From NCBI RefSeq assembly GCF_019649055.1, contig NW_026570250.1, forward strand, positions 620,001 through 684,000: DNA of 64,000 nt, read 5' to 3'. Shown here one piece after another: positions 35,227 through 60,835 of the stretch; the first letter of the stretch is position 1; each line of letters begins with the position of its first letter. Both the position numbers and the translations under genes were made by a program. Below the pieces are notes generated by a model. The model did no database searches. It was not told the DNA's origin and saw nothing but the letters and a program-made list of their open reading frames with translations. The stretch is from Paramacrobiotus metropolitanus. Its lineage: Eukaryota > Tardigrada > Eutardigrada > Parachela > Macrobiotidae.

Positions 35227-38200
35227 TTAAGCCCAGATGTGCTTTCCCCAGCTCAACTTGCTGGATTTGATCGAGTTCTTTGATCGACCGGCAGCTGAGC
35301 CACACGATTCCACTTTGGGCACAACAAAGTAATCGTTTACCGGCTTCTGGCTCATTTCCGTGAGTACACGGGTCTGAGCTTCGGCCAGGAGACTCTGTGC
35401 TAGGCTGCTATCTTCAGGAATACAGTGGAAAGGTGCGCGTTTGACCATAATGTAATCGTCGTCATCTTCATCTTCCTCGGAGTTACATCCACCAGGACAG
35501 TTGGTCACAGGCTCGATGGAGAAGCAGACCAAACCAGGACGGGTCTTGATGATGGTTTTCTGTTTACCGCACTCGGATGCTATAATCATAAGAAACAGAT
35601 CAATTACTTATCGGTACAGTCAGAATTGCGCATTTATCTATTTGTATACAGAAAATGTGATTAATAATTAAAATACGTACTGGGTACGCATATTCACGCG
35701 GACACAATCGAGACTATGCGTATCTACATTCTTTAGCTACAAAAGTTATCACTTTACAGCAGTCACAACTCACACGAGTCAAACATGTGTGACCTTTTAC
35801 AAACCGCTTACCGAAAGATGTGGGGAACAGCGACTGTGTGCGCATGCTCATCACTGGCTTCAGCTCAGCACCACAACCACCTTTCTGCATCATGTATCCA
35901 CGAAGGAATTCCGGAATGGATTCGGCAAATTTACCAGTTGGCAGCGTCATGTCATCCCAGCTTTCTCCGTTGTTATTACCACACAGACCGCAGATTTGGT
36001 TACGGAGCCAGAAAGTAGGCTGCAAAAGAAACTCACTGTTGTAGTTACCGTTATCCATGCCTGAGCAAAATGGTGATTAAAGAGCGCTAAATAGAGCAAG
36101 TGACCTTACCTTGACAGCCACATTGTGCCCATCGAACCACAGTTCCACACCGTAAGGTTGAGCTGAGATCTTGTAGTACGGGGTCAGGCTGCTTTCTTGG
36201 GCTTCAATGCTGATGTAAATTCCGTTCTCAACCATGAACTGGCTGTTGGCCAGAGGACCAACTGGGACTGGGCGGCCGTCAATAAGGATGACCATATCGG
36301 TGGCAGATTGGAAGCGAGAAGAGACGGTATCGGCTGGGATCAGTTCGATCTTCTTCGACCCGATGTAAGCCAACACTTTCTGCAACCAGATTTTACATAC
36401 AGACCACTTTAAATTTATTATACTCTTATTTAAGTTTACAGTGCTACGACTAAAAAATGAGTTCTCATTGGCATTTGTACATAAATTTATGCCGCTGAAG
36501 TTGAAGTACGAGAACTGAAAATTGAACCCGTTAAATGAAGTGATCAAAGCGCTGACCTTTGCTTCGCCAAAGCGCGATCCAGCGGCAGCGTACATCACCG
36601 CCCAAGCACGCTCCATGCTGCAGTCCTTAGCCAGCAGATGGTAGCATTCGCTCAGTGGAATCTTGAAGCGCGCATTGTCCAGCGTGTTCAGCTCGTCGCC
36701 GGAGACAGTGCACATATCGTCGAGATCTTCGCCCCACATGAGTTCCCACAGATCCATGGGCTTGTCGTCAGCGGAGATGGGCGTCAACGGATACGGAGCC
36801 GGAATGCTCAACAGTTTGGCGTTCTTGTGGGGGGTGCTGTACACAATATCCACGCGGTCCTTGGCAGAGGTGAAGTCAGCGAGGATGGTCACTTTGTTGG
36901 GTGCGTTGGCCACGCGAACGGTGTCCACTTCGCTGTCCCAGAAGCACATGCTGTGCAGGAAGTGTTCAATCTTGGTGAACAATTTCTCCAGACCGTAAGG
37001 AATCTGTAAGTAACAAATAAAAAACTAAAGTAACCGGTATTTCAAGTTGCATACCTCGGCAATATTTGAAATTTCACATTAATTTAATCTATGTAATCAA
37101 ATTTTAATTAATTAACTAACTGAATTAATTTAGAATTGGTGACCTACGTTCTGGTAGTCAATATCGATCTTAATCTGCATCAGGGTGCTGTAGATATCTT
37201 TGACGGTTTCGCAGGCGGGGCTGAAGCGGATGCCGCGTTTACGGTCGTTCTCACACTCCTGGAAGACCGGCTGGATGGAGCGGGCCATCGGCTCGATGGA
37301 CTTGCTGATGATGTTTGGGATAACGGATCCTTCCACACTGTAGTAATCGTTCTTTTCCATCATCAACTGGATGGGGCTCTTGTCACCGACGAACTTCATG
37401 CGGAGCTTAGTGGCTTCGCCAGCATAGCAGTTGCGACCGAAAGACACCTCAAACTGACCCATCATCGGCTTGTTCATGCCGGGCATCAACATCCAGCTGT
37501 CGTATTCGCTCGGGTATTCAGCATGGCCGTTTACGCACATCTGTAGGTAGTGCGGAAAGTGCTGATGAATTACGTATTAAATACAACATTGCTGTTTTAA
37601 TCCCCGCTAATCCACAAAAATCCCATGTTCCGGCAGTGTTTAGTGTTTACCAAAAAACGAAGAATGTTTGGTGTTTTACCTGGTAAGACAATTGAGGATG
37701 GGGGCTGGCAAATTCAGCGGCAATCTTGACGAACTTTCCGCCTAGACCGCGCACCCAGCTGAAGACACCTTGCATGGCCGTTTCCTGTCCGGACACACTG
37801 ATGCCCTGAACAACAACTTGCGCACTGACACCCAGTTTGTCGGTTTTCTCAAATCCGGTCGGCAGGCCTTCGTTCAAACGTTGGAGAATGCCGGCGGTAT
37901 TGTAGCCCGTAAGCTGATCATAGAGGAAGTTCCATGAAGGAGGGGTCATTGGGGCAATTTGCTGTTGACGGAGGAAGACGGTGGTTTTGATCTGCAACAC
38001 AAAACTGTTATTACAGGCTCAGTGTAATAACATAGCTCAAAAAGCTAGAGCAATAAATCACCAACTTAAACCAGTATCAGTCATCAATAGATAGAAAATT
38101 GGAAAGTCTGGAATCAGGATAGCATAATAATAATGACAGTTCTTACCGTCTTAAGTCCGGTGTTGAATGGAACAAGCGTGACAATGAGTCGGTTTTTGCC

Positions 38201-41200
38201 GCCAACTGGCACCATGGGCATGGTGGGCACGCCAGTGGGAACCTGCACATGGGCATTGACGTTGATCATGACACCCAAAGCCGGATGACCGATGCGGAAG
38301 TCAATGAACTTGGTCTTAAGAATGTCCAGCGTGGCCACTTCCTTGTAGTCGAGGATGGGCAGCGACAAGCCTTTGTAGTATTCACTGGAAATACGGCCGA
38401 ATTGCGTCAGCATGAAGGGATTCTCCATGATGTCGGTCTTGTAGAAGAAGAACTCGTTGGGCATTTCGTTGGCCAGAGGTGGGCGGTTGAACTGTACAAC
38501 TTTCTGGGAGCGATCAACGTCATACCGATCCTTGCGGTCTGGCTGATGGGGAGCAAGGCTCTTGGGGATGACCTTGGTGTAAGTAACCGGCAAAATCTGG
38601 AAAACAATCAGGCTTTTTAAAAACATCGTGAAAAGCGACATCGAATTCATTTGATAATAATCGCATTTGTAGAATGATAAACCAGTTAATGCAAATCATT
38701 CAGTAGAGTTTATTAGAGATTATTGAGTCCTATATTTGTCACACTCTGTTACTGTAAAAACCATATGCATATATTTTTCTGAAATTGTTTCTTGGTTAAT
38801 ACCTCGAGATTGATGAGTTCCAGCGGCTGCTTGGGGATGTTAATGGATGATTGCACGTTACCGGTCTTGATGTCAAAGGTGATGGCACCATCAACGGGGA
38901 TAACCGTGGAAACCTTTCCCAGAACACCGCATCCGGCCTTGAAGAAAGCCGACCATACGGACATCTTTCCGTGGATTTCGCTGGCCACGCTGACATCAAT
39001 GTCGCTCTCGATGGACAGCGTGTGCGGAATGTCCACCAATGTGCTCATGGACAACGGGGGCGTGGTCTTGAGACCGAGCGTACCTTTAGCGGAAACAACA
39101 ACCGGGGCCTTCAGTTCGACGGTCAAGGGCAGGCCCAATTCCGTGGGGATGGTGATTTCGGTGTCGGCGGCCATGAGGGCTTTGCGGAAATCAACCGGGA
39201 GAGCGTCGTTGATCAGACCCACCATTTCCGTGGGTTTAAGATAGGCATCGGTAACCAGTTTGATGATAGATTTCGGGGTCAGGGTCAGGAAACGGACCTC
39301 CTGGCCGAAGATCTTAAGGTAGGCGGAGCCCTTAACGTCGTTGTCCACACGGCTGGCCAGACCCAGGATGCGTTCGATCTCGTCGAATTCCGGTCGTTCC
39401 CACATGCGGAAACCGGCACGACGGTAGTTGCTGTCGCTGCGGATGGTCTCTTCGTCGCCTTCGTTCATGAAGTCTATCACGGAGACTGGGTTGACCAGAG
39501 CGTCCGGGCGGGTCATGAAGAGGCGTTTGAGGACGGAGTTGACTCCTTCGGTCTCGATGCCAGCCTATAATTACCAATCAGATTTACAACCAACTGTTTT
39601 ATAGCTTATATATCGAATACAAACTTTTGTGTTTAGGCATATCGAATACACAAGCGAAAAGAACTGCATAAACGGAACTTCTCTATCTTTTGTTTAAGGA
39701 AGCGTCATCCGTATTTACCTCAATGAGATCATGGGACAATCCGAACATATGCGTGTTAACACGGAAGTTGACCGCACGGGGAACGATTGACGATGGATCC
39801 GAAATCATGTTGACTTCGGCGAATCCTCCCACTTCCAGTTGCTCTGCAAGGTAGAGATTTCGATTAATGTCGGTCTAGTTTGTTAAAATGATACAACTTT
39901 CTATTAGCATAATTCGGTATTGGTACGCTTACCGGAGTAACCTCCAAAGTGGAATCCTTTCGAGAAAGAGAAGCCGGTGTGGAATGGCTTAGCGAATTCC
40001 AGAGCGATTGAAGCATCTTTTGCACTTTTGAAGAAAATTACGGTATTTACTCAACAGGTGCAGCAAAACAAATTTGCAACTCTAGTTAAGGTAACGTTAA
40101 CAACTACTGCAAAGCTTGTGTGTTTCCTGTTTAACTGTACTCTATATTAAGGCGTACCACACTGAATAATAACAGGTAAAGGATACTGACCACACTATGT
40201 AGTATATTGTCAAGGTGAAATTATATTGGATTGAAAACGATTTTTATAACTTATAAATTAGCTCGTTTTTGTAAAGCACTTTTTCTGCAAGCAAATTCGA
40301 TTAGCCACTTACACTTGCTCGAAGCAAGGATGGGTTGAGTTAGCCATGGAGTTCAGCTTGGAGTACACGTAGCTGCCGACCTGGATGGACTTCTCGGTTT
40401 GCAGGCTGCGAGCGATGAGTTCGAGGTCAGGCAGTTCCGGTTTGCATTCCAGAATGATGTCGAAGGCGGCAATACGGACCTGGTACGGGTTAGTAACGTC
40501 GTGGAATTCCGGCACCAAGACGGTCAAAACGATTTCCGGCTGGCTGCGCAGAATGTGCGACAGCGCGTAGATGGCCTGGATGCGGATGTGGACGGTGCGG
40601 GTGTCATCACTGAAGATGGCCTTCAGCTCATCGATGGCCTCGACGAAACCAGTGTTGCCAATGGTCTTAATAAGCAGGATCTGCTCTTCTTCGTTTTGGA
40701 AGGTCTTCATGCGGGCAATAAGCTCCTGCAAATCAAGGCCAAATGGTCATTGCCCATTAATCTAACCAAGAGACTGATTTCATTCAGTTTATAGAAATAT
40801 TTAATTTCAATCGTAAATTCAAAACTTTTATGGATTGATCATACCGTAACAAAGCGGCGTTTGCCGTCGGACGAGCAGTGGGGATTTCCGGGTTTGACGA
40901 CAACATTCTGAATGGACGTAGTGGTTTCTAGATCGTCCACGCACGAGGTATGTGCCAGTGTACCAAAGGTCAGCCAACAGGCCTTCTTGAGGCTGGAGTG
41001 TGCAGCCACCGCGGGCGTTTTGCAGAGCTCCAACACTTCGTTGACGATGTCCTTGTCGGCTTTGCGGATGCTGAAAGCGAGGGTATTGAGGATCTGGGCC
41101 GCGCGTTCTCCGACCAATTTGCCGCTGGCGATTTCACGTTTGATGAACAGAACGGTGGGCTTGGTACCACTCAGAGCCAAGATGTCCATCCACAGTTTCC

Positions 41201-44200
41201 TACGAAGGATGCAGTTTTTTAGCTTTCGGAATTATTTTGTCGAAATACGTATACGATACTGTAAACTGGCGGATAATCATGCATATGTTTTATGGGTTCT
41301 GCAGTTAAACTGTTAAATCGAAAATTCTAAACCGAAAACTATCGGCACGATAATAAAATAGGAAAATTAACTCTTTCATGGCTGGAGCCCTTCAGTGCTG
41401 TTTTAAAACTAGCTTAATCTGCAAGCGTTTAAGTTTAGACAAACTTTCGAATTTCTGAAATAATTTAACACATGTCGTATAATAATTTGTGCCGACAGCA
41501 TTGCTCCCAGCATGACAAAGTTGTCACTTACTGAATCTGTTCATGATCGAAAGCCTGATGAGAAAGGGCTTTGACAGTCTGGTGGATTTCCATGACCTCT
41601 TCGGGCGTGGCATACTGCAGGATGAGCGACAGCTGCAATACCAGGTTGGCGGATTCCGGCTCCACTTCGTTATCAGACAGATCCTCCACCAGCTTGTCCA
41701 GGAGGGATTTGACCAGGACCTTCTTGGCCGCCACATTGGGCCACTGTCCGGCCGACAGCATGAAGGGCTTGTTGGCCTCCTCAGCCTCCATCCAGTACTT
41801 GTCATTCTGGAATTTACCGAACTTCGGGAACAGTTGACGGAGTCCTTTCAGGGAGATACCGGCTTCGGTGGGCAGGATGGAGTCACGTGACCAGTCACCG
41901 GAGTAGATCAGCTTCATGGTGGCGTTGACGTAGGCGGTCAGACTGCCGGCTTTCTCGCTGAACGGGATGAACTTGTGGACGGCTTCCGTGGTAGCGGTTT
42001 CGATGATGTACTGGTTGCGGGTTCCCACAATGTTGTATCGGGTATGGGCTCCGGAGTTGATGATATCATCCTGTAATTATGTGTCATGCTGATGATAATG
42101 CATATTATGTTACTGATAGTCTGCATTATAAAAAAGCTTCACCGTTGCAGATAAAATATTTTTACTCGCATTCGATCAGCTATCAAACTTTCTTGGGTTT
42201 GAAGATGTTTACGTTTTAAGTAACGTTTCGTTTATTTGAAAATTATTTATTACCATATCCTTGTCCAGTTTCTGTTTAGTGCACATGGAGGCATCGATCT
42301 TGGTCTCGCATTTGATGGGGTTGTTCAGGCTCTGGAATTCGATGGGGCGGTTATTGCAGTTGGTATAATCCCAGGATTTGGTGACATTAAGGATGTTGGC
42401 ACTGGGCATTCCGGGCATGGATGGGATGACGTTGCCCCAAGGACCAGTGGGCAGCGACTGTACGATGTACGTGGCTTCGCATTCTCCGCCGATACCTTCC
42501 TATAAATAAAAACGAACAACTGTTACATGCACAAGCAAACAAACATACAAAGTTGTGAACTCATTAAAGCAAGTTACGGACAGTAATGGTCCTAATCCAA
42601 TTATCAAAAAATTTGTAGTAACACACCCACAACTCTGTCCAATTAGGTAGCGTGCTCTTTTGCTTAACTGCGCGCAGTAATATTTGATTAAGAAATTCAA
42701 GCGATAATAATCATCAACAAATAAAGATCACCATTTCATCTAAAATTCAATGCGAAGTACATATATATGTACAGTATGTCGGTATCTTCACTAATTTTCA
42801 CTCAACTGAAATCTCGCGTTGGTTCTTCTATATCTCGCATAAATTTAAAAATAAAAAGTTTTGATAGAATGCATATAAAAGAATTCAAAAACATCTGCTT
42901 GAATGCACAACATTATGACGACGTACTGACCTCCGTAACGGTGAAGTACTCAACGTTGTCCAGACCAGCCTGTCGGGTGTTCCATCCGGCAAGGAATTTG
43001 TTGGCTCCGGCTTTCGTGGGGAACGATCGCTTGTTGAGATTGAGATTGAAGGTGGCCAGGATGCTGCGCTTGATGTTGACCGACCAGAAGGGGTCGCTCT
43101 CCATCGACACCAAATTGGTCACAGTGCCGTCGATGTATTCAAAGCGGATAGGCTTGGTCAAGGCGGCTTCCCATTCTCTGGCTTCCTCGCCTTGCAGTTC
43201 ATCGAAGTCCTGGATCGGCTGGATTTTCAATGGTCCGGTGACGATGTTGCGTTCGTTGATGCGTCCCAAGACGGCTTTCTCGATCTACAATGCATTGCGT
43301 GCGAAATCAAGTTTAGGTTTTTTACGGTTACTAATTAAATGACTTTCCATTTTTCTGTGGGCATTTGAAACTTTTAGCCGATATGTATAAGAAAATTAAA
43401 ACTTATGGAATCTATAGCATACAGTTAGGACGATATACAATACTGCATTAAAAATAAAAAACAAACACAAGCTAAATACGTATATAACTGCGGGTACTCA
43501 CTTTAAGGACATCGATGCCATTGCGAAGCTGAATGGTGAAGATGGCACGGATTCGGAGGCCGGAGTACTGGTTAGCGGATTCCGGAAGACCGGTCAAGAC
43601 TTGGCCGTTGTAGATGTAGCGATACTCCTTGTTATCCCGGAAAACTATTAATGAGACGTGCAACGGAATCACATAAAGCCAGTGCAATTTAATTTATCTT
43701 TACATGGATAGTAAACTTTACATTTTCTGTAGTAATCAGTTCTTGTACATCGCGATACCGGCTACAAAATATACTACCCATGTGGCGTATACGTAAATGC
43801 ATCAAATCAGGAAGAATTTGAGTAATATCGTTTATTACGCCTATTACGTGCTCATTAATCTACTTCGGTAGTAAGCATTAATCAGCTGGTTATACCGTTG
43901 TATACGCTTTCGAAAGGTAGAATTAACATATATAAAGTTAAGTTAATTAAAATTTTTTTTTATCGATAATGAAAAATTTACTTACCTAGTTCGGATATTC
44001 TCGGGGTTAAGATCTCAGGATAAGTTTCGCTCCATGTGTCAGGGATAACTTGCGACAGTCTTTGAGCGCCTGAAAAATGTCCATGCTATAGAATGTAGTC
44101 GCTAAGAAGCCAGTGATCGACAAAATATGATTATATAGTAGTTCCGTAATAAGTAATTCAACAAATGCAGTAATCAGATCAGGTGGAACACAAAACTATT

Positions 44201-44375
44201 AAATAAAATAAAACGCTTTAAAAGCCAGAAATACATTGAGTTACTTTTAGTCGCAACCTTAGCCAGTCAAAAGCATAATCGGAAATATTGAACCAGAAAA
44301 TTGGAAATCCAATTTCATCATACGATCCGTACCTGCAAAAGCAAGCCACCCAAGAAGCAGCGGTACGATATACAT
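35227..44375 (-). CDS. VTG: Vitellogenin (large lipid transfer egg-yolk protein)
   Basis: Eighteen exons, complement of 44333-44375, 43986-44069, 43502-43644, 42931-43284, 42254-42499, 41532-42070, 40845-41199, 40313-40725, 39933-40024, 39719-39843, 38803-39564, 38147-38596, 37680-37991, 37148-37540, 36557-37003, 36110-36379, 35812-36019 and 35227-35579. Phases fit, giving about 1862 aa, within the usual 1,500-2,000. The signal peptide is MYIVPLLLGWLAFA. The N-terminal lipid-transfer module starts FRDNKEYRYIYNGQ and includes the all-helical part (ILNTLAFSIRKADKD, IQAIYALSHILRSQPE). A beta-rich lipid-cavity region follows. A von Willebrand D domain lies near 1590-1745 with ICGLCGNNNGE. The Cys-rich end includes an acidic EEDEDDDD stretch. 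There is no polyserine phosvitin tract. It is secreted and taken up by oocytes; expression is usually female and hormone-controlled. Donors are mostly GTAAG-type, a few GTCAG. Confidence 0.94.
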
Positions 44376-44437
44376 TGTAGTTGTTGGATACCACCACCAG
44401 GTAGTGCAAAAACAGTTCTCCTCATTTTTCACTGGGC

Positions 44438-44444
44438 TTATATA
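44438..44444 (-). promoter_or_regulatory. TATA box of vitellogenin
   Basis: TATATAA on the minus strand, within CACTATATAAGCCCAGTG, about 65 bases upstream of the start codon. This predicts transcription start near 44410 and a very short 5' UTR. Strong TATA promoters fit a tissue- and stage-restricted, highly expressed gene. Confidence 0.75.
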
Positions 44445-47400
44445 GTGATCGATTGTCTTGATTCAAAAATTTAAGCCTGTAGAAGGTCATCATGATGTTC
44501 GAAATTGATTTGGTTTTAAAGTTATTTAAAAGCTGAGTGTCAGTGAGTGATAAGGTACTACAATGGCTGTATATTTTTTTACGAAGCCAGACTCTGTCTT
44601 TGCAAGTGATTTTGCTGTCAAAAACCTTGCATCACAATCGAACGCCCTTTGCCCGGAATGTTAGTTTAAAAGTTCACTAACCAGAGCCTTACATGTGGAC
44701 AGGAGAATTCGTGCAAAAAAAGTTCGACCTTCTAAAATGTTGGCAAAACACACATTGTGAAGTATTACGTATACGAGTATCTATATTTGAGTTTTATGTG
44801 TAGTCAACTAGTCACTCTGTATTGCAACGCTGCTTATACCGGGTGGCTTTGTGCCTACTCAGAGTATTGTACGAAAACTCATCAGAGGGCACAGTTCACG
44901 CTGGTATAGTGTTTATAAGAACTGGATGTTGGGTTCTCCTGTGTCTTCCTAAACTCTGTTTCCGTTACCAGCTAAACAAGAGTAACTTCCCTACTTGTAA
45001 GAGTAACTAATATTTTTCATGCGCGTACGTATGAATATAGTGGAAAAATGTTATCTCCTTCTTGAAATAAATCTGCCAGTTTTGTCGACGATGCGTAAAA
45101 CAACCGACACAAGTATTTCCCATTTCTCCACTCCTTTAAAACACCTGCGTCTATGCTATGATTTAATTTAAGACTTTAGCTTAGAATAATGAGCAATTAT
45201 TTTTTATCAGTAACGAAATCTGCTATAATTATGTTGAGTACTGTATACAGTATATAATTTTACCTATTCTCATAGGTAAAAAATACTGTAAATGACACAT
45301 AGTACGTAATAGTTGTTGCTGTTATACCTCAACATGAATTGTTTTTGTTAAAATTTTGTGAAAAAAATCTCAAGTAGCTTAGTCATTAGAAGCTAAAGAA
45401 TAATTTATAGCTTTGCAGTGTGCTTGTTACCATATATCTATATTAGTTGAGTTAACAAAAAGCTGTGCATCGAAAACGACAAGCACAATATGAAATCGAC
45501 AATTCTTTTGAAAAGTGTTGTTTTAGCTTACCATGTAAGTTGTAGCAGATTTATTGTGTGTCTGTTCCGCGGATTAGTCAGTAAACTTGTGAGGCGTTTG
45601 AGCTCATTCTTATAAAGGTCGCACCACAAAAATAGATCAGAATAGCGTCATTTTAATCCTGCCAGTTAGTAATACGGTTTTTTACGATTTGTACCAACTT
45701 GACATGTAGATGCGACGTTCTGATAATTTGTTACTGAAGTTATGATAATTATGCTTTACAAGTGGATTTATCGAACAAATATGTAAAACATTTTCGCAGT
45801 AAATACAAAGCACTTGGTACAACTTCCGCATTACGACTTGCTCTGTAAAAGACAAACGTCTGTTCGGGTACGATGAAGGGAGCGGAAAAGTTAGGCGCGA
45901 ATTCTTTTGTTATAAAACGCGCGCTTCCTAGTTCCTATTATTGCACGAGTATTAGGATGCACTGTTTAGTAATTGTGTGTTGCAGGAAGGCATAGCTATG
46001 GTATACTGTACGTACCTGTGTGCGATTTGCAAAAAATTGTCAAATTTGCAAAAGCGTCATACAATATCTGTATTGCGGTGCACGATTTGGGTTGCTGATG
46101 TGAACTGCATTGTTTTGAACTTTTCGAAATAACGGTAGGACGCTTCCGAACATGGCTGGGAGTTTTAGAAATTAAACAGCGGCAGCCTACTTAAAAATTA
46201 TTTATCTAACACAATAATGCAGAAAAGCGCTTATAAAAATGCTGGCAGATTTCTAGCTACAGTCTTGCCGCTGTCGTAATTAGCATATGCGATTCCAACA
46301 CAGGTCGAATACAACGGCCTGGTATAATAATCGGAAAATTTATAAATTTGGGAACAGGTCGCATGGGCAGGTCAATAATGGGCAACGGCCGGATGGTTTA
46401 CCCCTTTTCCCTTGGAAGAACAGCCTCGTTTGGATTTGGGACATGTTGTGTGCGACACATTCGCACATCGTACATCACCGGCTCATCAGAAGTAGCGAGA
46501 TCGGCAGCAGTTGGCGAAAAGAGCGTAACAGACTGACTGTCGTTTTTATTTTACGGGGAATAGACTGATCTTTATTTTTTCCAACCGCTGGCCTTCGAGA
46601 TTATGGGAGTCGCGGCTTCACTACTCGGCAGTTCATCAGTGAAGTTTGTCGAGGCATAAAAGATCAAACAGGAGAAGCGCGCGCTACCGAAATTTTGTGG
46701 TAGCGTATAAGTGTTGAAATTCAGCGCGGAAATACCGCTTATGTTATGGGAACTTTTGGTCCTTCAAAGAGTTTGAAGAGTCGTTTTATTTGTTCTAGTT
46801 ACTGGATGTTTGAATTTAAGTGTAAATCGCATTTACTTGTACGTGTAAAAGTTTGAAATAAATATATATTTATAATTAATTAAGATACAGCAGGTAGTTG
46901 GTGGTAGCTAGACTACATATCCGGTTGGACATCAAGCGACACAAGTCGATATGGAAGCTTTTGAAAAAGCCATACGAATACCTTCATGTCGTAGATTAGC
47001 TGCAGTACGAGCCAAAACTTTGCAATAAAAATGTGAAAATTTCTTGGCGACTGTGAATTTTGCTGATACAAACTGTGCATCTTATTACTCGCAGTGGGCG
47101 GGCTGTCATTTACTGTTTTTGGTTTTTACTATCTATTGCACACCAATAACATTCGTCACATCACTGCGGATTGCATTTTTTAATTGCGCAACAAAACAAT
47201 TTTTTGCACTTCACTTTGTATCCCATAGGTATCTATTACGTATGCATGCTGCTTCTCATTCCTTATGTTACAAACAAAACAAAAAAACAACTCGTGTATA
47301 TGCAAGAACGACATTCGCACGTATGTAGATAAATGTTTCATTCAACAGTTCAAATTAACGAAGATCTAGACCATGTGAACCTAATGGTTACTGCAGTTGT

Positions 47401-48689
47401 TAAACTCTAACTGACGTATCAATTTAAATCCGTGTGTATATTTCTTGTAATTAATAACAACGAAGCTTGTCCTTTCAGTTCGCCCGGCACTGCAATCACG
47501 AAACATTATAGACAGCCGCATTTGCTATAATTATATTGTTCATGCTAAAAAGGAGCTTTTATCCGAGGACTACTGTAGCATTCTAAAAAGTCAAGTAACC
47601 AGAACGGAAATTTTGCTTGTTCGATACAGTTTTTTAAAGCGCTTTCTCCTCAGCTTTTTTACTTGGTTCGATTTTGTTCAGGTATCGCTTTGGCTAGCTT
47701 TACCGTTTTTAACAATTTTAATAATACGCCTCTGGCTCCGAGATTTTTATGCCATCAATAAAGTCATTTTACAGTATTACCGCTTACAGAGAAAACTGGT
47801 ATTTTTGCGGTGTAAGTATTTGCGGCAGAGTTTAGCGTTGATTGCATGATGCTGCCGCCGGTGTACACAATGTACTCGTACTCACTGATATCGGAAGTGG
47901 TTGAATGCCGGTCTGCAAATAGCAGTGAAGCGTGTTACATCGAAGGTATCTCCCAGACTGCGGCTCCTTACCTGAGCATACCTATGTCACGGCCTCTACG
48001 GAAAAACGTAACTAAATGCTTGTATTAATCTCCAGCCAATACAGCTGACACCAACACTCACCTCCAGACCCCGTCTCAACTCAGTGGCTTGTTAACCTAA
48101 ACCTGCTGGGTCGTTGCTGTAGTGCACCGCGGCGGTGTAAACTGATTTCCAAAATCGGCTGCCGCCGACCGAATGTGCGTATATGCGTATTCCGTGCTGC
48201 GCCGGACATTTACCCGTGATTTATACCAGAGTAATATCATTTTTACGACACTGCTTTGTAATACAAGAGCTAAAGAGCTTCTAAAGGAAGGGGTTTTCAG
48301 TTTAAGTGTTGTCTGCGGGACGTCCTTGTTAGCCGTGTAATTTCCTCATACTGTCACGGTCCCCATCACAGACCATTCCAGTACCGAAAAACGGCTACAC
48401 CTTATTCCGTCGCTCACCGCACCGGCAGCTGCTGTACATCGCTCACTAATCAGCGGCTGAACAATACCCTGCATTTGCTCAGCTGTTTCCCAGTTTTGTT
48501 AGTCCACACAATAGACAGGCACTGCGCGTGCTACGGGCGAGGATGTGACAGGAAAGGGAAAGAAATCGCCACTCGCCGATCCAGAAACCTTTTGCTCAGA
48601 AATTGTGATTTCCAAGATTAAAGTCTACCCAGAGTATCTGTGGATTCCTTGGTTTAATTTCCACATTCCTATTAAATTATTCTCCAGAG
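44445..48689. other. Long intergenic region between vitellogenin and Na+/K+-ATPase
   Basis: About 4.2 kb upstream of two divergent genes. No supported gene. Two plus-strand TATAAAA boxes occur at 45911 and 46232 (separate entry). The part from about 48030 to 48690 is more G+C-rich and is probably ATPase promoter and 5' UTR. Confidence 0.55.
46232..46238 (+). promoter_or_regulatory. Candidate core promoter of an unidentified transcript
   Basis: TATAAAA, then ACAGTC (initiator-like) about 27 bases downstream and an ATG at 46287 opening a 93-codon frame to 46568. A similar TATAAAACGCG box lies at 45911. The spacing is right for a TATA promoter, but the encoded peptide has no signal, domain or homologue I know, and an overlapping frame (46348-46536) is equally open. 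Confidence 0.3.
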
Positions 48690-59760
<11,071 letters not shown>

Positions 59761-60835
59761 TTGCTTATACGTCAGAGCAACGCGCGCGGGGATGGCATTA
59801 TTATCCTATATTGTATTTTCATCCCGAATTTCGGCAAAGAAATGTGAAAAATTGGTATCCTGTGCAATTAATAAACGCAGAAGGGATTCAACAAGCGTGG
59901 ACGGGTTTGTTGTGGTGTGTTCGTTTATTTTTTTTCTCCTGTTTTCCGTGTGGCTTGTCTTTTTTGGGGCAAGCCGAAAAATAACTTATGTCCTCTAGCC
60001 ATTGTCCTCAGCTGATGATTTGTGGTTTTGCGAGTGTGTTGATGATGATTGTTGTTGACTTTATTATGTGCTCTCGCATTTCACTTATTCTTCAGTTATT
60101 AGTCCAAACCGAGTCAAAGCAGAAATGCTTAAAAGTAACCAAGAATGATTTTCTACGCTGTTGACTTAAAATAGGTAATTAGAAAACGGTCTGCTGCCGC
60201 TGGAGCACGCGGCCTTGATAATTTGATGGTGCCGTTTTTGTTCGTTCGCAAGGAATTTATTTGATTATTGGTATATTTAGTTCTAAGATTTGACACACCG
60301 ATTGAACACAACTTTCGAATGCACGATATTAAGAGATGAAATAAGTTTTTTGCTGAGAAATTTGGGGGATGAGAAATTGCATTTTCTGCGTGTATTTATT
60401 TCATGTGGAGCACAAAAACACAACTGCGGTTGTATCACGAATCACAAAATTTGATGTACGAGAATTATTGCTGCTCAGAAATCTGAGAAGCGTCCCAAAA
60501 GGCAATTGTCCAAAAAATTTTTGCCGCTTCCAGTTTTAGAGACTGTTGCTTTTGGGCTGGCAGTTTTGTTTGGCGCACTCTTTGTAACAGCTCGCAAATT
60601 TCTCTCCATCTAGTTGGTGGCGTATGTTGGCAAAGTCTGCCAGCTTTGGTGTCCTGTTAATTGAAACACGCATAGTAATAAAGCGGCACATGACGATTTT
60701 ATGACTTAAATAATCAAACTACACAAATAAATTACGTATAATCGCATTCGTCGAGCGTGACCTTTTCCGAGATCTGAACTAAGTACCTATCCGTATCAGC
60801 AAGTACTGCTGAATTTTCGGCTGTAAAGCGCAGTT
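59761..60835. other. ATPase 3' UTR and convergent flank of the peritrophin gene
   Basis: A plus-strand AATAAA at 59870-59875, 110 bases after the ATPase stop, is a plausible poly(A) signal. The rest shows no gene. Confidence 0.55.

Noticed and set aside
36638-41316. Long plus-strand frames opposite vitellogenin, such as 38851-39570 and 40912-41316
   Set aside because: Vitellogenin exons on the minus strand explain them; they have no independent motif or start context.
46287-46568. 93-codon open frame downstream of a TATA box
   Set aside because: Another frame over the same bases is equally open and neither has a signal, domain or compositional support, so it is not called as a gene.
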